Shown: in pieces, positions 33,417-45,983 of the stretch
Position numbering within the stretch: position 1 is the first letter of the stretch
Layout: the number at the start of each line of letters is the position of its first letter
DNA from: Luteibacter sp. OK325
GTDB taxonomy: Bacteria > Pseudomonadota > Gammaproteobacteria > Xanthomonadales > Rhodanobacteraceae
DNA: 64,000 bases
Direction: 5' to 3'
Assembly (NCBI RefSeq): GCF_003050935.1
Contig: NZ_QAOX01000004.1
Location: 62,001-126,000, forward strand
The notes under the pieces: model-generated
Told to the model about the DNA's origin: nothing
Seen by the model: the letters and a program-made list of their open reading frames with translations, nothing else
Databases searched by the model: none
Position numbers and translations under genes: made by a program

Positions 33417-35351
33417 CTATAGCCCCTGGCGTAGCACCTCAACGCGCCAGCGCTGGTCGGCGGTCACCGCCGGCAATCCTGCATGTTCCGGCTTCAGGTC
33501 CAGTGTTCTGGAACCGGCGGGTCCGGTGATGTGGTCGAGGCCGAGGCGCGGGGCGGCAGGATAGTTGCTCCAGGGTTCCAGAGGCGCCCCGTACGGATTC
33601 ACCGGAAAATCCGGAAAGCGGCCCTTGGGAGCCAGATAACGCACCTGGCCACCTTCGACGTACAAGCGGTATTGGCCGTGATCGACGAGGGAATGCAAGC
33701 GGTCGGCGCGCCACTGCCATTGTTTCTCATAGGTGATGTTCTTGCAGGAATCGGTGACGACCGAAGCGGTCAGCGGCTGCACGGCAAGGCACCGACCGGA
33801 TCCCCGGTTTACGTAGCGACTGGCCGTATCCAGGCCCCACATCTGGCTGCGTTCGGTGGAGATGCAAGGCATCAGATCGACGGTGCCCCCCTTGTCCTGG
33901 AGGCAGGCGCCAGAGCCTGTCGCCGACCGGAGCAACACCGTGATCTCCGCGGACAGATACGGATCGGTCAGATCGATGACGTAGTCCAGCATGACTTCGC
34001 GCGGCACACGCACATTGCTGTGCTCGACCCTCGTGCGATTCCACCACCACTTTTTTCTATCCAGGTCGTATCCGGCCGTTACCGTCACATTAGCCAGGCC
34101 GGCATACGCTGACGGCACCTTCCAGTGCGACAGGGTCTCGAACGTCATGCTACGCATCATTGGCGTCATCCGGTCTTCGCTAAGGACCGGCATGTCCGCT
34201 CCCCAACGCTTGACGAGCACGTTCTTGAGTTTGGGCGCAATGAGCGCCTTCCATGAAACGCTGCCAGAAGCTTCGGGCGTCGCCTGGATGGAATAGTCCT
34301 GAAACGTGGTAGTCAGACTCGATTGCCACTTGTATTCGTAGCTGGCCGACAGGTCGAACGGATATTTTGCCGCGAGGGGCGAGTTGTCGTTGCCGTCGTG
34401 GCTGTACTCGGAACCCGTGGAACCTCCGATCGTGAACCCACGGGTCTCCGTATCCGTCTGTGTGAAGTCGGTTTTTCCATCGGTCACGGGAAAATGGTCG
34501 AGATAGGTCACTTCTGCGTCGCCCGCCGTCACAGCGTGCCTCACGCGGTACTCCAGGGGAAGATCCGCGGTCCACGCGTTCGTGCCGGTCTTCGAGCCGT
34601 CGCTCACCCCGTTGTTCGCCGTTTTTATCGTCGCCTTCGATGTGACTGTCAGCATCTTGAAGTCGGACGCAACGGTGCGGCTGCGGACGATGTCGATCCC
34701 AGTCACACCGGATATCTCTCCAAGCGCGTCGACGATCTTGACGTCAAAATGCCGCCCGAGGCGACCTGCCGCGGGAGCTGGGTCGTCCGCTTCGGCGGCG
34801 GGGGCACTCTGCAAACGGGCGAACGACGCTTCCGCTGGCGCTTCCGGCTCAGCTGACGCGACCAGAGCATGAAGGAGGGCCGACGTATCCGCGCCGCCCT
34901 CGGGCGACGGGGCGAACACCTCGACCGTATCCCCGTCATTTCGAACGATCGCGTCACCCTTCGTCGGCGCGATGCCGAACAGTTCACTTACCCGGGCGAG
35001 GTCGTCCGGCGTGCGGGCATCCATGTGGACGAGTACAGGTGACCCTTGGTCGAACAGGCGGCTGAGCGTCGCGGCCTCGCCCGCTGCCAGCGGAAGTGAG
35101 CTGGCATCGACCATGCTGAGCAGGTGCCTCGACGCCTCGGGACCGAGGCGGTCTACATCAGCCGGACGAACAACAGGAATGCGCCCCGCTGGCGAGGGCT
35201 CGGCATGGTCTGAGCCTGGCCCCGAATGGGCGCCAAATGCTACAACCGCCGTCATGGTGTCGGTCGCGATACTTGATACCGGAAAGGACGCGGCAAGAAC
35301 GGCAGCCACGGCGAGGGCGAGACGATTAGAAGAGAATGCGGGCTGTTTCAT
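33417..35351 (-). CDS. Secreted beta-pore-forming toxin, Vibrio cholerae cytolysin-like
   Basis: 644 aa. Signal peptide: FSSNRLALAVAAVLAASF... to about residue 28. A pro-region (about 40-165) contains LSRLFDQGSPVLVHMDA, like the VCC chaperone domain. The leukocidin/hemolysin core (about 204-475) includes LEYRVRHAV, then a pre-stem FPVTDGK...RGFTIGGSTGSEYS...SYEYKWQSSLTTTFQDYSI (about 290-354). A beta-trefoil lectin (about 480-560) shows CLQDKGG, SGRCLAV and QWQWRADRLHSLVD. The order of pro-region, cytolysin and trefoil is that of VCC. The start has a perfect AAGGAGGT 8 bases before ATG. A 20-bp palindrome lies 280 bases upstream. The family inserts heptameric beta-barrels into eukaryotic membranes. 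No dedicated export gene is adjacent, so type II secretion is inferred. Confidence 0.78.
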   Translation of the reverse strand: MKQPAFSSNRLALAVAAVLAASFPVSSIATDTMTAVVAFGAHSGPGSDHAEPSPAGRIPVVRPADVDRLGPEASRHLLSMVDASSLPLAAGEAATLSRLFDQGSPVLVHMDARTPDDLARVSELFGIAPTKGDAIVRNDGDTVEVFAPSPEGGADTSALLHALVASAEPEAPAEASFARLQSAPAAEADDPAPAAGRLGRHFDVKIVDALGEISGVTGIDIVRSRTVASDFKMLTVTSKATIKTANNGVSDGSKTGTNAWTADLPLEYRVRHAVTAGDAEVTYLDHFPVTDGKTDFTQTDTETRGFTIGGSTGSEYSHDGNDNSPLAAKYPFDLSASYEYKWQSSLTTTFQDYSIQATPEASGSVSWKALIAPKLKNVLVKRWGADMPVLSEDRMTPMMRSMTFETLSHWKVPSAYAGLANVTVTAGYDLDRKKWWWNRTRVEHSNVRVPREVMLDYVIDLTDPYLSAEITVLLRSATGSGACLQDKGGTVDLMPCISTERSQMWGLDTASRYVNRGSGRCLAVQPLTASVVTDSCKNITYEKQWQWRADRLHSLVDHGQYRLYVEGGQVRYLAPKGRFPDFPVNPYGAPLEPWSNYPAAPRLGLDHITGPAGSRTLDLKPEHAGLPAVTADQRWRVEVLRQGL

Positions 35352-35865
35352 GGGATCGGACCTCCTTGTTCGTAGTCCGGTACCGACGTTAGCGCCGATG
35401 GGACCGACGCAACGATGTGCCACCCGCGTTTCATCCTGTCGCTTCGGCGCCCTTCCACCGATTTTTCGCAGCTGCCTGGCAACACGATCGGCGAAAATGG
35501 CAACCCCCTTGCGGCGCCACATGGAGCGCGCCACGAGCCGGACACCGCTTGGACTGACACGAATGTCATCCAAAGCCGTAGCCCCTAAGCGGCATTCGGC
35601 TACACCATTTGCCGAACGCGCATAGTGAAACGGACAGGTTGACCTGTCCGCAGACTGATGGCACGGAAGTTGGACGCCCACTGCAACGGTACCGAGCCCG
35701 CTGCCCTGCGGTAAGGCCCTCGGCTAGCCCGACCATGGGGAAAGAACCGCATCGTGCGGATTCACCGGCACGGGGCCCGGAACGGCCTCCGCCTAGGCGC
35801 GAGAGGGTCTGCGCCGCCGGATGAGCCACCCTTCCCCTACACGACCCACGCCGCCCCACCCACTG
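35352..35865. other. Intergenic region between toxin gene and gcvP leader
   Basis: About 510 bases without a supportable gene. It contains the palindrome at 35631-35650. The longer open frames here have neither ribosome sites nor protein-like composition. Confidence 0.6.
35631..35650. promoter_or_regulatory. Perfect 20-bp palindrome upstream of the toxin gene
   Basis: CGGACAGGT-TG-ACCTGTCCG: 9-bp perfect arms around TG. On the minus strand TTTCACTATG-like AT-richer sequence follows, which could hold a promoter toward the toxin gene. It looks like a dimeric repressor or activator site; the regulator is unknown. Confidence 0.55.
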
Positions 35866-36084
35866 TATAATCCCGGTCAGCAACACCCGGTGGGAGAAGC
35901 GGATGGACCCGCTGCCGAAGGCGCAACGCCCGTAATCGCTCAGGCCCCATGACCACCGGCGTGCTTCATCACTCTGGAGAGACCGGTTAAATCCGGCGCC
36001 GAAGGTGCAAGAGGCTTACCCGCCTCCAAACTCTCAGGCAAAAGGACAGAGGGGCGCCCCACGTGCCGGCACGGCACGTTCTTT
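35866..36084 (+). promoter_or_regulatory. Tandem glycine riboswitch with promoter and expression platform
   Basis: TATAAT at 35866-35871 starts the leader. Aptamer 1 (about 35888-35959) has CGGTGGGAGAAGCGG ... GCCGAAGGCGCAA ... AATCGCTCAGGC ... GACCACCG. Aptamer 2 (about 35974-36054) has CTGGAGAGACCGG ... GCCGAAGGTGCAA ... AACTCTCAGGCAAAAGGACAG. These are the conserved cores of the tandem glycine riboswitch. A 7-bp hairpin ACGTGCC/GGCACGT with TTCTTTC behind it (36061-36084) is a likely terminator that glycine binding would prevent. It controls gcvP directly. Confidence 0.93.
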
Positions 36085-36100
36085 CGGATGCCTCCAAGTC

Positions 36101-38971
<2,871 letters not shown>

Positions 38972-38993
38972 GCCTCGGCGGCAAATAAGAAAT

Positions 38994-39152
38994 GTGGGAG
39001 CCGATTCATCGGCGATGCTTTGTGTGGGAGCCGATTCATCGGCGATCCCGCGGCAGCGGGCCACCCCATCGCCGCTGAAGCGGCTCCCACAAGTTTCCAT
39101 CGCCGCTGAAGCGGCTCCCACAGGTTTCCATCGCCGCTGAAGCGGCTCCCAC
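38994..39152. repeat. REP cluster 4
   Basis: Two forward units with GATTCATC stems, then three reversed units with GCTTCAGC stems. The last three repeat with a spacer CAGGTTTCCA or AAGTTTCCA, about 32-bp period, the clearest tandem amplification in the window. It lies between gcvP and the second carbonic anhydrase gene. Confidence 0.84.
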
Positions 39153-39198
39153 AGGTTTGTCATAAACTGTTCGCCTAAGCTTTCCCAAGGCAACGCTG

Positions 39199-39870
39199 AT
39201 GACTCAGGAAACCCCGCGCGACGATAGCCTCCTCGGCCTGCTCAAGGGCGTCCAGGATTTCAGCCACAAGGTTTTCCGCGAGCCGGAGAACCGCAAGCTG
39301 TTCAGCGAGCTGGCCGAAGGCCAGACCCCGCATACCCTCTTCATCACCTGCGCGGACTCCCGCGTGGTGCCGGAGATGATCACCCAGACCCAGCCTGGCG
39401 AGCTCTTCGTCTGCCGCAATATCGGCAACATCGTGCCGGGTTACGGCGAGATGCTCGGCGGCGTGTCCGCCGTGGTCGAGTACGCCGTGATGGTGCTTGG
39501 CGTGCAGCACGTCGTGGTCTGCGGCCATACCGACTGCGGCGCCATGAAGGGCCTGCTAAATCCGGATTCCACCAAAGACCTCCCCACGGTCGAAGCCTGG
39601 CTGCGCAATGCGCAGGCGGCCAAGAGCGCTGTGTTCGCGCGCAAGCTCGAAGGTGCCGATGCCATGCAGGCGGTGATCGAGGAGAACATACGTCTCCAGC
39701 TCACCCACCTCCGATCGCATCCGGCGGTCGCCGCTGCGCTGGCCAACGACGCGATCAACCTGCTCGGCTGGGTCTACGACATCGGCGACGGCAAGATCAC
39801 CGTGCTCGACGAAACGGACAACACGTTCATCCCCCTGGCCGAAGCGATCAAGCGCGAGCATAAGGCGTGA
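39199..39870 (+). CDS. Beta-class carbonic anhydrase (second of two)
   Basis: 223 aa. Zinc ligands are Cys51, His110 and Cys113, with Asp53-Arg55, in ITCADSRVVPEM and VVCGHTDCGAMKGL. It is about half identical by eye to the first carbonic anhydrase. Its stop overlaps the GTG of the bestrophin gene by 4 bases (GTGA), so enzyme and channel are made together. It differs from the first copy by a longer N-terminus. Confidence 0.95.
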   Translation: MTQETPRDDSLLGLLKGVQDFSHKVFREPENRKLFSELAEGQTPHTLFITCADSRVVPEMITQTQPGELFVCRNIGNIVPGYGEMLGGVSAVVEYAVMVLGVQHVVVCGHTDCGAMKGLLNPDSTKDLPTVEAWLRNAQAAKSAVFARKLEGADAMQAVIEENIRLQLTHLRSHPAVAAALANDAINLLGWVYDIGDGKITVLDETDNTFIPLAEAIKREHKA

Positions 39871-40745
39871 TCCTTCCCGGCCGCGCGCATCTGGGCCACA
39901 TTCTGCGTTACGTGGGCAAGCCGCTGATCTGGCTGCTCGCGTGGGATGTCGCGGTTACCGCCTTCTGGTACGTGATGCATCCGAGATGGACGGCCGAGTT
40001 CCCCGCCCTGCCCCTCACGCTGCTCGGCTCGGCCGTGGCCGTGTACCTCAGCTTCCGCAACACCACCGCCTATGCGCGTTGGTGGGAGGCCCGCACGCTG
40101 TGGGGCGCCATGGTCAACGCCTCGCGCACCCTTGCGCGTGAAGCGCTGACGATGCTGCCCGAACGCGCCAGCGGCATCGACGTGGCGCACCGGCAGATCG
40201 CCTATGTGCACGCCTTACGGCTGCACCTGCGTCGGCAGGCTCCCTGGGACGAACTGACCGCGCGGCTGCCCGCCGACGAAGTGGAAAGGCTGCGTGGCGT
40301 CACCAACGTGCCTAACGCGATCCACGCCCGCACCGGCACGCTGGTGGCCGATGCCAAACCCGATCCGATCCTGCTGAACGCCCTCGCGCGCACGCTCTCC
40401 GACATCTCCAACGCCCAGGGCGGCATGGAGCGGATCAAGAACACGCCGCTGCCCCAGCAGTACGCCACCTATCCGGCCATCTTCACCCATGGCTTCTGCA
40501 TCCTGCTTCCGCTCGGCCTCGTCGAGACGCTGGGCCTGTATACGCCACTGGGTTCCACGGTCGCCGGCTTCCTCTTCCTCGCGCTGCTGCAGATCGGCAA
40601 CGACATGCAGAACCCCTTCGAGAACCTCGAAGACGACGTGCCGCTCACGACGCTCACCCGCGGCATCGAGATCGACCTGCGCGACGCGCTCGGCGAAACG
40701 CATGGCCTGGAGCCGGCCAAGCCGATTGACGGGATCCTCTGGTAG
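39867..40745 (+). CDS. Bestrophin-family (UPF0187/YneE) anion channel
   Basis: 292 aa with membrane segments at about 12-40 (ILRYVGKPLIWLLAWDVAVT), 45-70 (PLTLLGSAVAVYLSFRNTTAYARWWEAR), and two near 210-255. The loops NTTAYARWWEARTLWG and LQIGNDMQNPFENLEDDVPL are bestrophin signatures. Bestrophins pass chloride and bicarbonate; coupling to a carbonic anhydrase gene points to bicarbonate. GTG start overlapping the upstream stop. Confidence 0.88.
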   Translation: MILPGRAHLGHILRYVGKPLIWLLAWDVAVTAFWYVMHPRWTAEFPALPLTLLGSAVAVYLSFRNTTAYARWWEARTLWGAMVNASRTLAREALTMLPERASGIDVAHRQIAYVHALRLHLRRQAPWDELTARLPADEVERLRGVTNVPNAIHARTGTLVADAKPDPILLNALARTLSDISNAQGGMERIKNTPLPQQYATYPAIFTHGFCILLPLGLVETLGLYTPLGSTVAGFLFLALLQIGNDMQNPFENLEDDVPLTTLTRGIEIDLRDALGETHGLEPAKPIDGILW

Positions 40746-40858
40746 CACCCACTCCCGGCCGACGGCATGGTGCAGCGCATCCATGACCGTTGGCACACGA
40801 CCCGGGCGCCAAATCGGATTTCAATCGATATAAATACCGGTCCCACGGAGATCTGCCC

Positions 40859-43261
40859 TTGCGCGCGATTCACCCGTTCGTCCTCGCCGCCGCCCTGTTG
40901 CCTGCGGCTGTCGCCGCCGCCTCCGGTCCCGCCGCCCTCGTCAATCCGCTGATCGGCACCGCCAACGGGGGCAATGTGTTCCCCGGTGCCGTGGTGCCCT
41001 TCGGCATGCTGCAGTTCTCCCCGGAAGCCTCACCGCTCCCCGGCAAGAAGTCGCCGATCGCCGCACCGGGCGGCTACGAATACCGCGCCGATACGATTCG
41101 CGGTTTCAGCCTGACCAATGTCGAAGGCTGGGGTTGTGCCGGCGGTTCGGGCGACGTCCCAATCATGCCGATCAGCGAAGACGTCACGACCTCTCCGTCG
41201 ACGGACTTCCGTCACGCGTACGCGTCGAAGTTCTCGCATGCGAACGAAGTAACCAAGGCCGGTCACTACCATGTGACCCTCGACAACGGCGTCACCACCG
41301 ACCTGACCGCTGCGCTGCATTCGGGCGCCGCTCGCTTCTCCTTCCCTGCGGGCAAGCCGGTCAACGTGCTCGTGCGTGCTTCGGATTCCGAGTCGGGCTC
41401 CGAGAAGGCGACGGTCGCTATCGACGCGGCGCACCAGCGCATCAGCGGTGAGGTCACCAGCGGCAATTTCTGCGGGTATATCAACGAAGCGGATCGTCGC
41501 AGCTATTACACGGTTCACTACGTGATCGAGTTCGACCAGCCCTTCGCCACTACGGGCACCTGGCAGGACACCACGGTCACCAAGGGCGGCAAGCAGGCCC
41601 AGGGCGGCACGGGATACGGTGAAAAGGGCTTCCCGGACACGGGCAAGGGCTCGGGCGCGTGGGTCGGCTTTGCGAAGGGGACGAGCGCGGTCAACGTGCG
41701 CGTGGGCATTTCGTATGTGAGCACCGCGAACGCGCAGGCCAACCTCGACGCGGAGAACCCGAAGGGAACAACGTTCGAAGTGCTTCGAGACAAAGCGGTC
41801 GACGCCTGGAACACGCGCCTTTCACACATCGACATCGAAGGCGGCACGCCCGACCAGCGCACCGTGTTCTACACCGCGCTCTACCACTCACTGATGACGC
41901 CGAACGTGTTCAGCGACGTCAATGGCGAGTACACCGGATTCGACAACAAGGTGCATAAGGTCACCGGTAGCCAGAAAGCGCAGTACGCGAATTTCTCCGG
42001 TTGGGACGTGTATCGCTCCCAGCTGCCGATGGTCGCGTGGCTCGAGCCGAAGACGGCAAGCGACATTGCCCAAAGCCTTTACAACCAGGCCCAGCAGAAC
42101 AACGGCGTGTGGGACCGCTGGACGCACAACAACGGCGGCACCCACGTGATGAACGGCGACCCCGCCGCCGCGGCGATTGCCGGCATCTACGCCTTCGGTG
42201 GCCGCGACTTCGACGCCAGGGGTGCTCTCGCCTCGCTCGTCCATGCCGCGGATAACCCGACCGCGCTTGATCTCTCGCACGATGGCTGCGAAGTCGAATG
42301 CGTCGGCCAGCGCCCTGGCCTCGATGCCTGGCTCAAGCTGCACTACATTCCCGTCGGCGCACCCGCATGGGGACCTGCCGCCGACACGCTGGAAACCGTC
42401 GCAGCCGAATTCGGTATCAGCGCGCTAGCGGCTCGCCTCGGTGACACCGCCACGTCGCAGCGTTTCCTCGGCCGCGCCCAGTACTGGCGCAACCTGTTCG
42501 ACCCCAAGGCCACCCCCGAAGGCGGCTATATCCGCAATCGCAACGCGGACGGCAGCTGGGCGCTGATCAAGGACGACGACAAGGAGGTACCGCATGCCTT
42601 CACGCCGTCGACTGAAGACGGCTTCGTCGAAGGCAGCGCGGCGCAGTACGTGTGGATGGTGCCGTTCAATGTCGGCGGCCTCTTCGATGCCATGGGTGGA
42701 CGCGAAAAAGCACGCAAGCGACTCGATACGTTCTTCTATCAGCCCGATGGCACGTTCGCCGTCACCAAGTCCGGCCCGCTTCATGCGGAGCTCGACAATG
42801 AGCCGTCCATCGGCACGCCGTGGCTCTACAACTTCGCTGGCCAGCCGTGGAAGACACAGGAGCTGGTGCGCCGTGTACTCGACACGATCTGGGCGAACGC
42901 GCCGAACGGCATCCCGGGTAACGACGATCTTGGCGAGATGTCGTCGTGGTACGTGTTCGCGGCGCTGGGCGTGTATCCGTCCATTCCGGGTCGTGCGGAA
43001 ATGGTCGTAGGTAGCCCGTTGTTTACGAAGGCTACGGTGCACCGTCCGGACGGTGATGTCGTGATCGAGGCGCCACATGCCGGTATGGGCAAGCCGTATG
43101 TCACAGCGCTGAAAGTCGACGGCAAGGCCACTACCAAGTCCTGGCTGCCAGAGTCCTTCGCCCTCAAGGGCGGCAAGCTGGAGTTCGATCTGTCGGACAA
43201 GCCGAACAAGGCCTGGGCAACCAAGGCCGCAGACGCTCCGCCATCGTTCGACAAGAAGTAA
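40859..43261 (+). CDS. Exported GH92 alpha-1,2-mannosidase
   Basis: 800 aa. A signal peptide (FVLAAALLPAAVAAASG) is followed by the GH92 entry LVNPLIGTANGGNVFPGAVVPFGMLQFSP. Further on are EYTGFDNKVHKVTG, SGWDVYRSQLP, GNDDLGEMSSWYVFAALG and YPSIPGRAEMVVGSP, all family landmarks. These calcium-dependent enzymes trim alpha-mannose from glycans, probably scavenged host or fungal glycoproteins. The start is a TTG at 40859 with a GGAG site 9 bases upstream; the ATG at 40790 would spoil the signal peptide. A TATAAAT box lies just upstream. Confidence 0.9.
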   Translation: MRAIHPFVLAAALLPAAVAAASGPAALVNPLIGTANGGNVFPGAVVPFGMLQFSPEASPLPGKKSPIAAPGGYEYRADTIRGFSLTNVEGWGCAGGSGDVPIMPISEDVTTSPSTDFRHAYASKFSHANEVTKAGHYHVTLDNGVTTDLTAALHSGAARFSFPAGKPVNVLVRASDSESGSEKATVAIDAAHQRISGEVTSGNFCGYINEADRRSYYTVHYVIEFDQPFATTGTWQDTTVTKGGKQAQGGTGYGEKGFPDTGKGSGAWVGFAKGTSAVNVRVGISYVSTANAQANLDAENPKGTTFEVLRDKAVDAWNTRLSHIDIEGGTPDQRTVFYTALYHSLMTPNVFSDVNGEYTGFDNKVHKVTGSQKAQYANFSGWDVYRSQLPMVAWLEPKTASDIAQSLYNQAQQNNGVWDRWTHNNGGTHVMNGDPAAAAIAGIYAFGGRDFDARGALASLVHAADNPTALDLSHDGCEVECVGQRPGLDAWLKLHYIPVGAPAWGPAADTLETVAAEFGISALAARLGDTATSQRFLGRAQYWRNLFDPKATPEGGYIRNRNADGSWALIKDDDKEVPHAFTPSTEDGFVEGSAAQYVWMVPFNVGGLFDAMGGREKARKRLDTFFYQPDGTFAVTKSGPLHAELDNEPSIGTPWLYNFAGQPWKTQELVRRVLDTIWANAPNGIPGNDDLGEMSSWYVFAALGVYPSIPGRAEMVVGSPLFTKATVHRPDGDVVIEAPHAGMGKPYVTALKVDGKATTKSWLPESFALKGGKLEFDLSDKPNKAWATKAADAPPSFDKK

Positions 43262-43268
43262 GCTCGTT

Positions 43269-43336
43269 GTGGGAGCCGCTTCAGCGGCGATTGGGTGCTT
43301 GCGGCGAGACCCAATCGCCGCTGAAGCGGCTCCCAC
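43269..43336. repeat. REP pair forming a perfect 28-bp inverted repeat
   Basis: A forward and a reversed GCTTCAGC-type unit extend into matching flanks (ATTGGGT / ACCCAAT), giving 28-bp arms around a 12-base loop. It sits between convergent GH92 and copper ATPase genes and should terminate or stabilise both transcripts. Confidence 0.88.
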
Positions 43337-43354
43337 AAAAGAGCATCACCCAGA

Positions 43355-45532
43355 TCAGATCGCGGCGCGCCGCAGGCGCAATGCATTCCCCACCACCGAC
43401 ACCGAACTCAGACTCATCGCCACTGCCGCGATCATCGGCGACAGCGTGATGCCGAACACCGGGTACAACACTCCCGCCGCCAACGGCACGCCCACGGCGT
43501 TGTAAACGAACGCGAAGAACAGGTTCTGCCGGATGTTCTTCACCGTCGCCTCGGAAAGCGCACGAGCCCGCGCGATTCCTGCGAGGTCGCCCTTCAACAG
43601 GGTGACCGACGCGTTCTGTATGGCGATATCGCTGCCGTTACCCATGCCGATCCCGATGTCCGCCACGGCCAGCGCCGGCGCATCGTTCACGCCATCGCCC
43701 GCCATGGCCACCTTCGCACCACCCGCCTTCAATGCGTTGACGATGTTCGCCTTGTCCTCGGGTGACGCACCTGCGTGCACCTCGTCGATAGGCAGCGACG
43801 ACGCCACGGCCTTGGCCGTCGCCTCGTTATCGCCCGTGAGCATGACCAGCTTCACGCCGGCGGCGTGCAGGGCATCCAGCGCAGGCTTCGTCGAGGGCTT
43901 CACCGCGTCCGCCAGGGCGAGCACGGCGGCGAGCCGGCCGTCGATCGCCATGAACATCGCCGTTGCACCCTTCGAGCGTGCCTTGTCGGCGACGTCGCGG
44001 CCCGCAGCGATGTCGACGCGCTCGTCCTCCATGAGGTCCGCATTACCCAACGCAATATCGTGACCATCGACGCGACCGCTGACACCTCGACCGACGACCG
44101 CCTGGAAGCCCGTGATCTTCGGGATCGTGAGCCCTTCGCCTTCCGCCGCGGACACGATGGCGGCGGCGAGCGGATGTTCGCTCGGCTGCTCGACCGATGC
44201 AGCCAGTGCCAATACCTCGGCGCGTTCCCGACCGAAGACGCGAAGCTCCACAAGGGTCGGTTTGCCTTCGGTAAGTGTGCCGGTCTTGTCGAAGACCAGC
44301 GTATCGACCTCGCGAAGCGTCTCGATAGCGGCGGCATCGCGGAACAGCACGCCCGCCTGCGCACCGCGACCGCTGGCCACCATGATCGACATCGGCGTGG
44401 CCAGACCCAGCGCGCAAGGGCAAGCGATGATCAGCACCGAAACGGCGGCGACCAGCGCATGCGCAAACGCAGGTGTCGGACCTACCATCCACCACACTAC
44501 GAAGGCGAGCAGCGCCACGACTACCACGGCCGGGACAAACCATGCGGCGACACGATCGGCAACGCGCTGTAGCGGTGCACGAGAGCGCTGTGCCTCGGCC
44601 ACCAGGGTGACGATGCGCGAGAGCACTGTGTCCTGACCGACATGGTCAACGCGTACCACCAATGCGCCGTGCTGGTTCTGCGTACCGCCGGTTACCTTGT
44701 CGTGCACCGTCTTCGCCACCGGCACGGGTTCGCCGGTGAGCATCGATTCATCGATATAGCTTTGGCCCTCGATCACGCTGCCGTCGGCCGGGACTTTCTC
44801 ACCCGGACGCACGCGCACGTGGTCACCGACGCGGAGCGACTCCAGCGACACATCTTCCTCGGTACCGTCCTTGCCTATCCGTCGCGCCGTTTTCGGCACC
44901 AGGCCCAGCAAGCCGCGCAAGGCCTCGCCGGTCTGGCGGCGTGCGCGCAGCTCGAGGAAGTCGCCAAGCGTCACCAGTGTGACGATCACCGCGGCCGATT
45001 CGAAATAGACGGCTACCTGACCATGCATGTCCCGCATTGCCGGCGGAAACAGGGACGGCAACGCAAAGGCGACGACGCTGTACAACCACGCCACGCCGGT
45101 GCCCAACGCGATCAGCGTGTACATGTTCGGCGACCACGGCAGCAGCGAACGCCAGCCGCGCGCGAAGAACGGCGCGCCGCCCCACAACACGACGACCGTC
45201 GCCAACACCGCTTCCACCCAGGCAATACCCGCGGCCCAAGGCTCATGCCACATACGCCCGGTGACGTGCGGCACCATAGCGATCAGGAAAACAGGCACCG
45301 TCAGGGCAACGAGACTTCCGAGGCGGCGGCCGAGCGAACGGACCTCGCCATCATCGTCATCGAGAGAAGGCATGGCGGGCTCGAGGGCCATGCCGCACTT
45401 CGGGCATGAGCCGGGACCTTCCTGGCGCACTTCCGGATGCATCGGGCAGGTATAGATCGTACCCGCCGGCATCGGTGCAAGATCGATCGCGGCCTCGGCG
45501 GCTACGCCGTGCGAGCAGCAGGCGTGAGTCAT
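43355..45532 (-). CDS. copA: Copper-translocating P1B-type ATPase
   Basis: 725 aa. A His/Cys-containing N-terminus (ACCSHG) is followed by a heavy-metal-binding domain [22 protein letters not shown] at 27-48. The eight-helix core has the ion-binding [12 protein letters not shown] (near 370), [11 protein letters not shown] (near 412) and [10 protein letters not shown]. The CPC motif and C-terminal [14 protein letters not shown] and [17 protein letters not shown] fit Cu(I) export. The start overlaps the MerR stop (ATGA). Copper specificity is inferred from these motifs and the CueR-like partner. The N-terminal domain is the HMBD type rather than the classical GMxCxxC domain. Confidence 0.93.
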   Translation of the reverse strand: MTHACCSHGVAAEAAIDLAPMPAGTIYTCPMHPEVRQEGPGSCPKCGMALEPAMPSLDDDDGEVRSLGRRLGSLVALTVPVFLIAMVPHVTGRMWHEPWAAGIAWVEAVLATVVVLWGGAPFFARGWRSLLPWSPNMYTLIALGTGVAWLYSVVAFALPSLFPPAMRDMHGQVAVYFESAAVIVTLVTLGDFLELRARRQTGEALRGLLGLVPKTARRIGKDGTEEDVSLESLRVGDHVRVRPGEKVPADGSVIEGQSYIDESMLTGEPVPVAKTVHDKVTGGTQNQHGALVVRVDHVGQDTVLSRIVTLVAEAQRSRAPLQRVADRVAAWFVPAVVVVALLAFVVWWMVGPTPAFAHALVAAVSVLIIACPCALGLATPMSIMVASGRGAQAGVLFRDAAAIETLREVDTLVFDKTGTLTEGKPTLVELRVFGRERAEVLALAASVEQPSEHPLAAAIVSAAEGEGLTIPKITGFQAVVGRGVSGRVDGHDIALGNADLMEDERVDIAAGRDVADKARSKGATAMFMAIDGRLAAVLALADAVKPSTKPALDALHAAGVKLVMLTGDNEATAKAVASSLPIDEVHAGASPEDKANIVNALKAGGAKVAMAGDGVNDAPALAVADIGIGMGNGSDIAIQNASVTLLKGDLAGIARARALSEATVKNIRQNLFFAFVYNAVGVPLAAGVLYPVFGITLSPMIAAVAMSLSSVSVVGNALRLRRAAI

Positions 45533-45945
45533 GTGTTCGGCTCCGCCAGGGCCTTAAGGATCGGGCAGTCTTCAGGCGCCCCGTGACCCGGGCATGCATC
45601 GACCAACTCCGACAAGCCGTCGCGGACGCGCTGCAGCTCGGCGATCCGCTCGTCGATGGCCAGCAAGCGTGCCGCGGCGCGCTCTCGCACGCCCTCCACT
45701 CCGACGTGACGGTCGGCAGAGAGGGCCAACAGCTCGCGAATCTCATCGAGCGTGAAACCGAGATCCTTGGCCCGACGGATGAAGCGCAAGCGCGACACCG
45801 TGGCCTGGTCGTATTCGCGGTAACCCGAGGGCCGGCGCCGCGGGGCGGGCAGCAGCCCTTCCCGCTCGTAGAACCGGATCGTATCGATGGCGACGCCCGC
45901 GGACTGGGCGATGCGGCCGATGGTGAGGGAGGCTTGAGTAGTCAT
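45529..45945 (-). CDS. MerR-family metal-responsive activator (CueR-like)
   Basis: 138 aa. The DNA-binding part [29 protein letters not shown] is followed by a dimer helix and a C-terminal metal loop [12 protein letters not shown] (two Cys spaced by 8). That loop is like CueR/CadR-type sensors. It is first in an operon with the copper ATPase and overlaps it by 4 bases. The predicted transcription start falls at or next to the ATG, so the mRNA is probably leaderless. It should activate its own operon when Cu(I) rises. Confidence 0.9.
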   Translation of the reverse strand: MTTQASLTIGRIAQSAGVAIDTIRFYEREGLLPAPRRRPSGYREYDQATVSRLRFIRRAKDLGFTLDEIRELLALSADRHVGVEGVRERAAARLLAIDERIAELQRVRDGLSELVDACPGHGAPEDCPILKALAEPNT

Positions 45946-45951
45946 GGGACA

Positions 45952-45983
45952 AGTCTAGACCCTTGATCTAGGTCTAGAGTCAA
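45952..45983 (-). promoter_or_regulatory. MerR-type promoter of the copper operon
   Basis: Minus strand: -35 TTGACT (45983-45978), a 20-base spacer and -10 TAGACT (45957-45952). Dyad TCTAGACC-N9-GGTCTAGA (45978-45954) fills the long spacer. An over-long spacer with a central dyad is the hallmark of MerR-family promoters. Confidence 0.85.

Noticed and set aside
34180-35886. Other frames around the toxin gene and its upstream region
   Set aside because: No ribosome sites or families; the toxin frame accounts for the coding signal.
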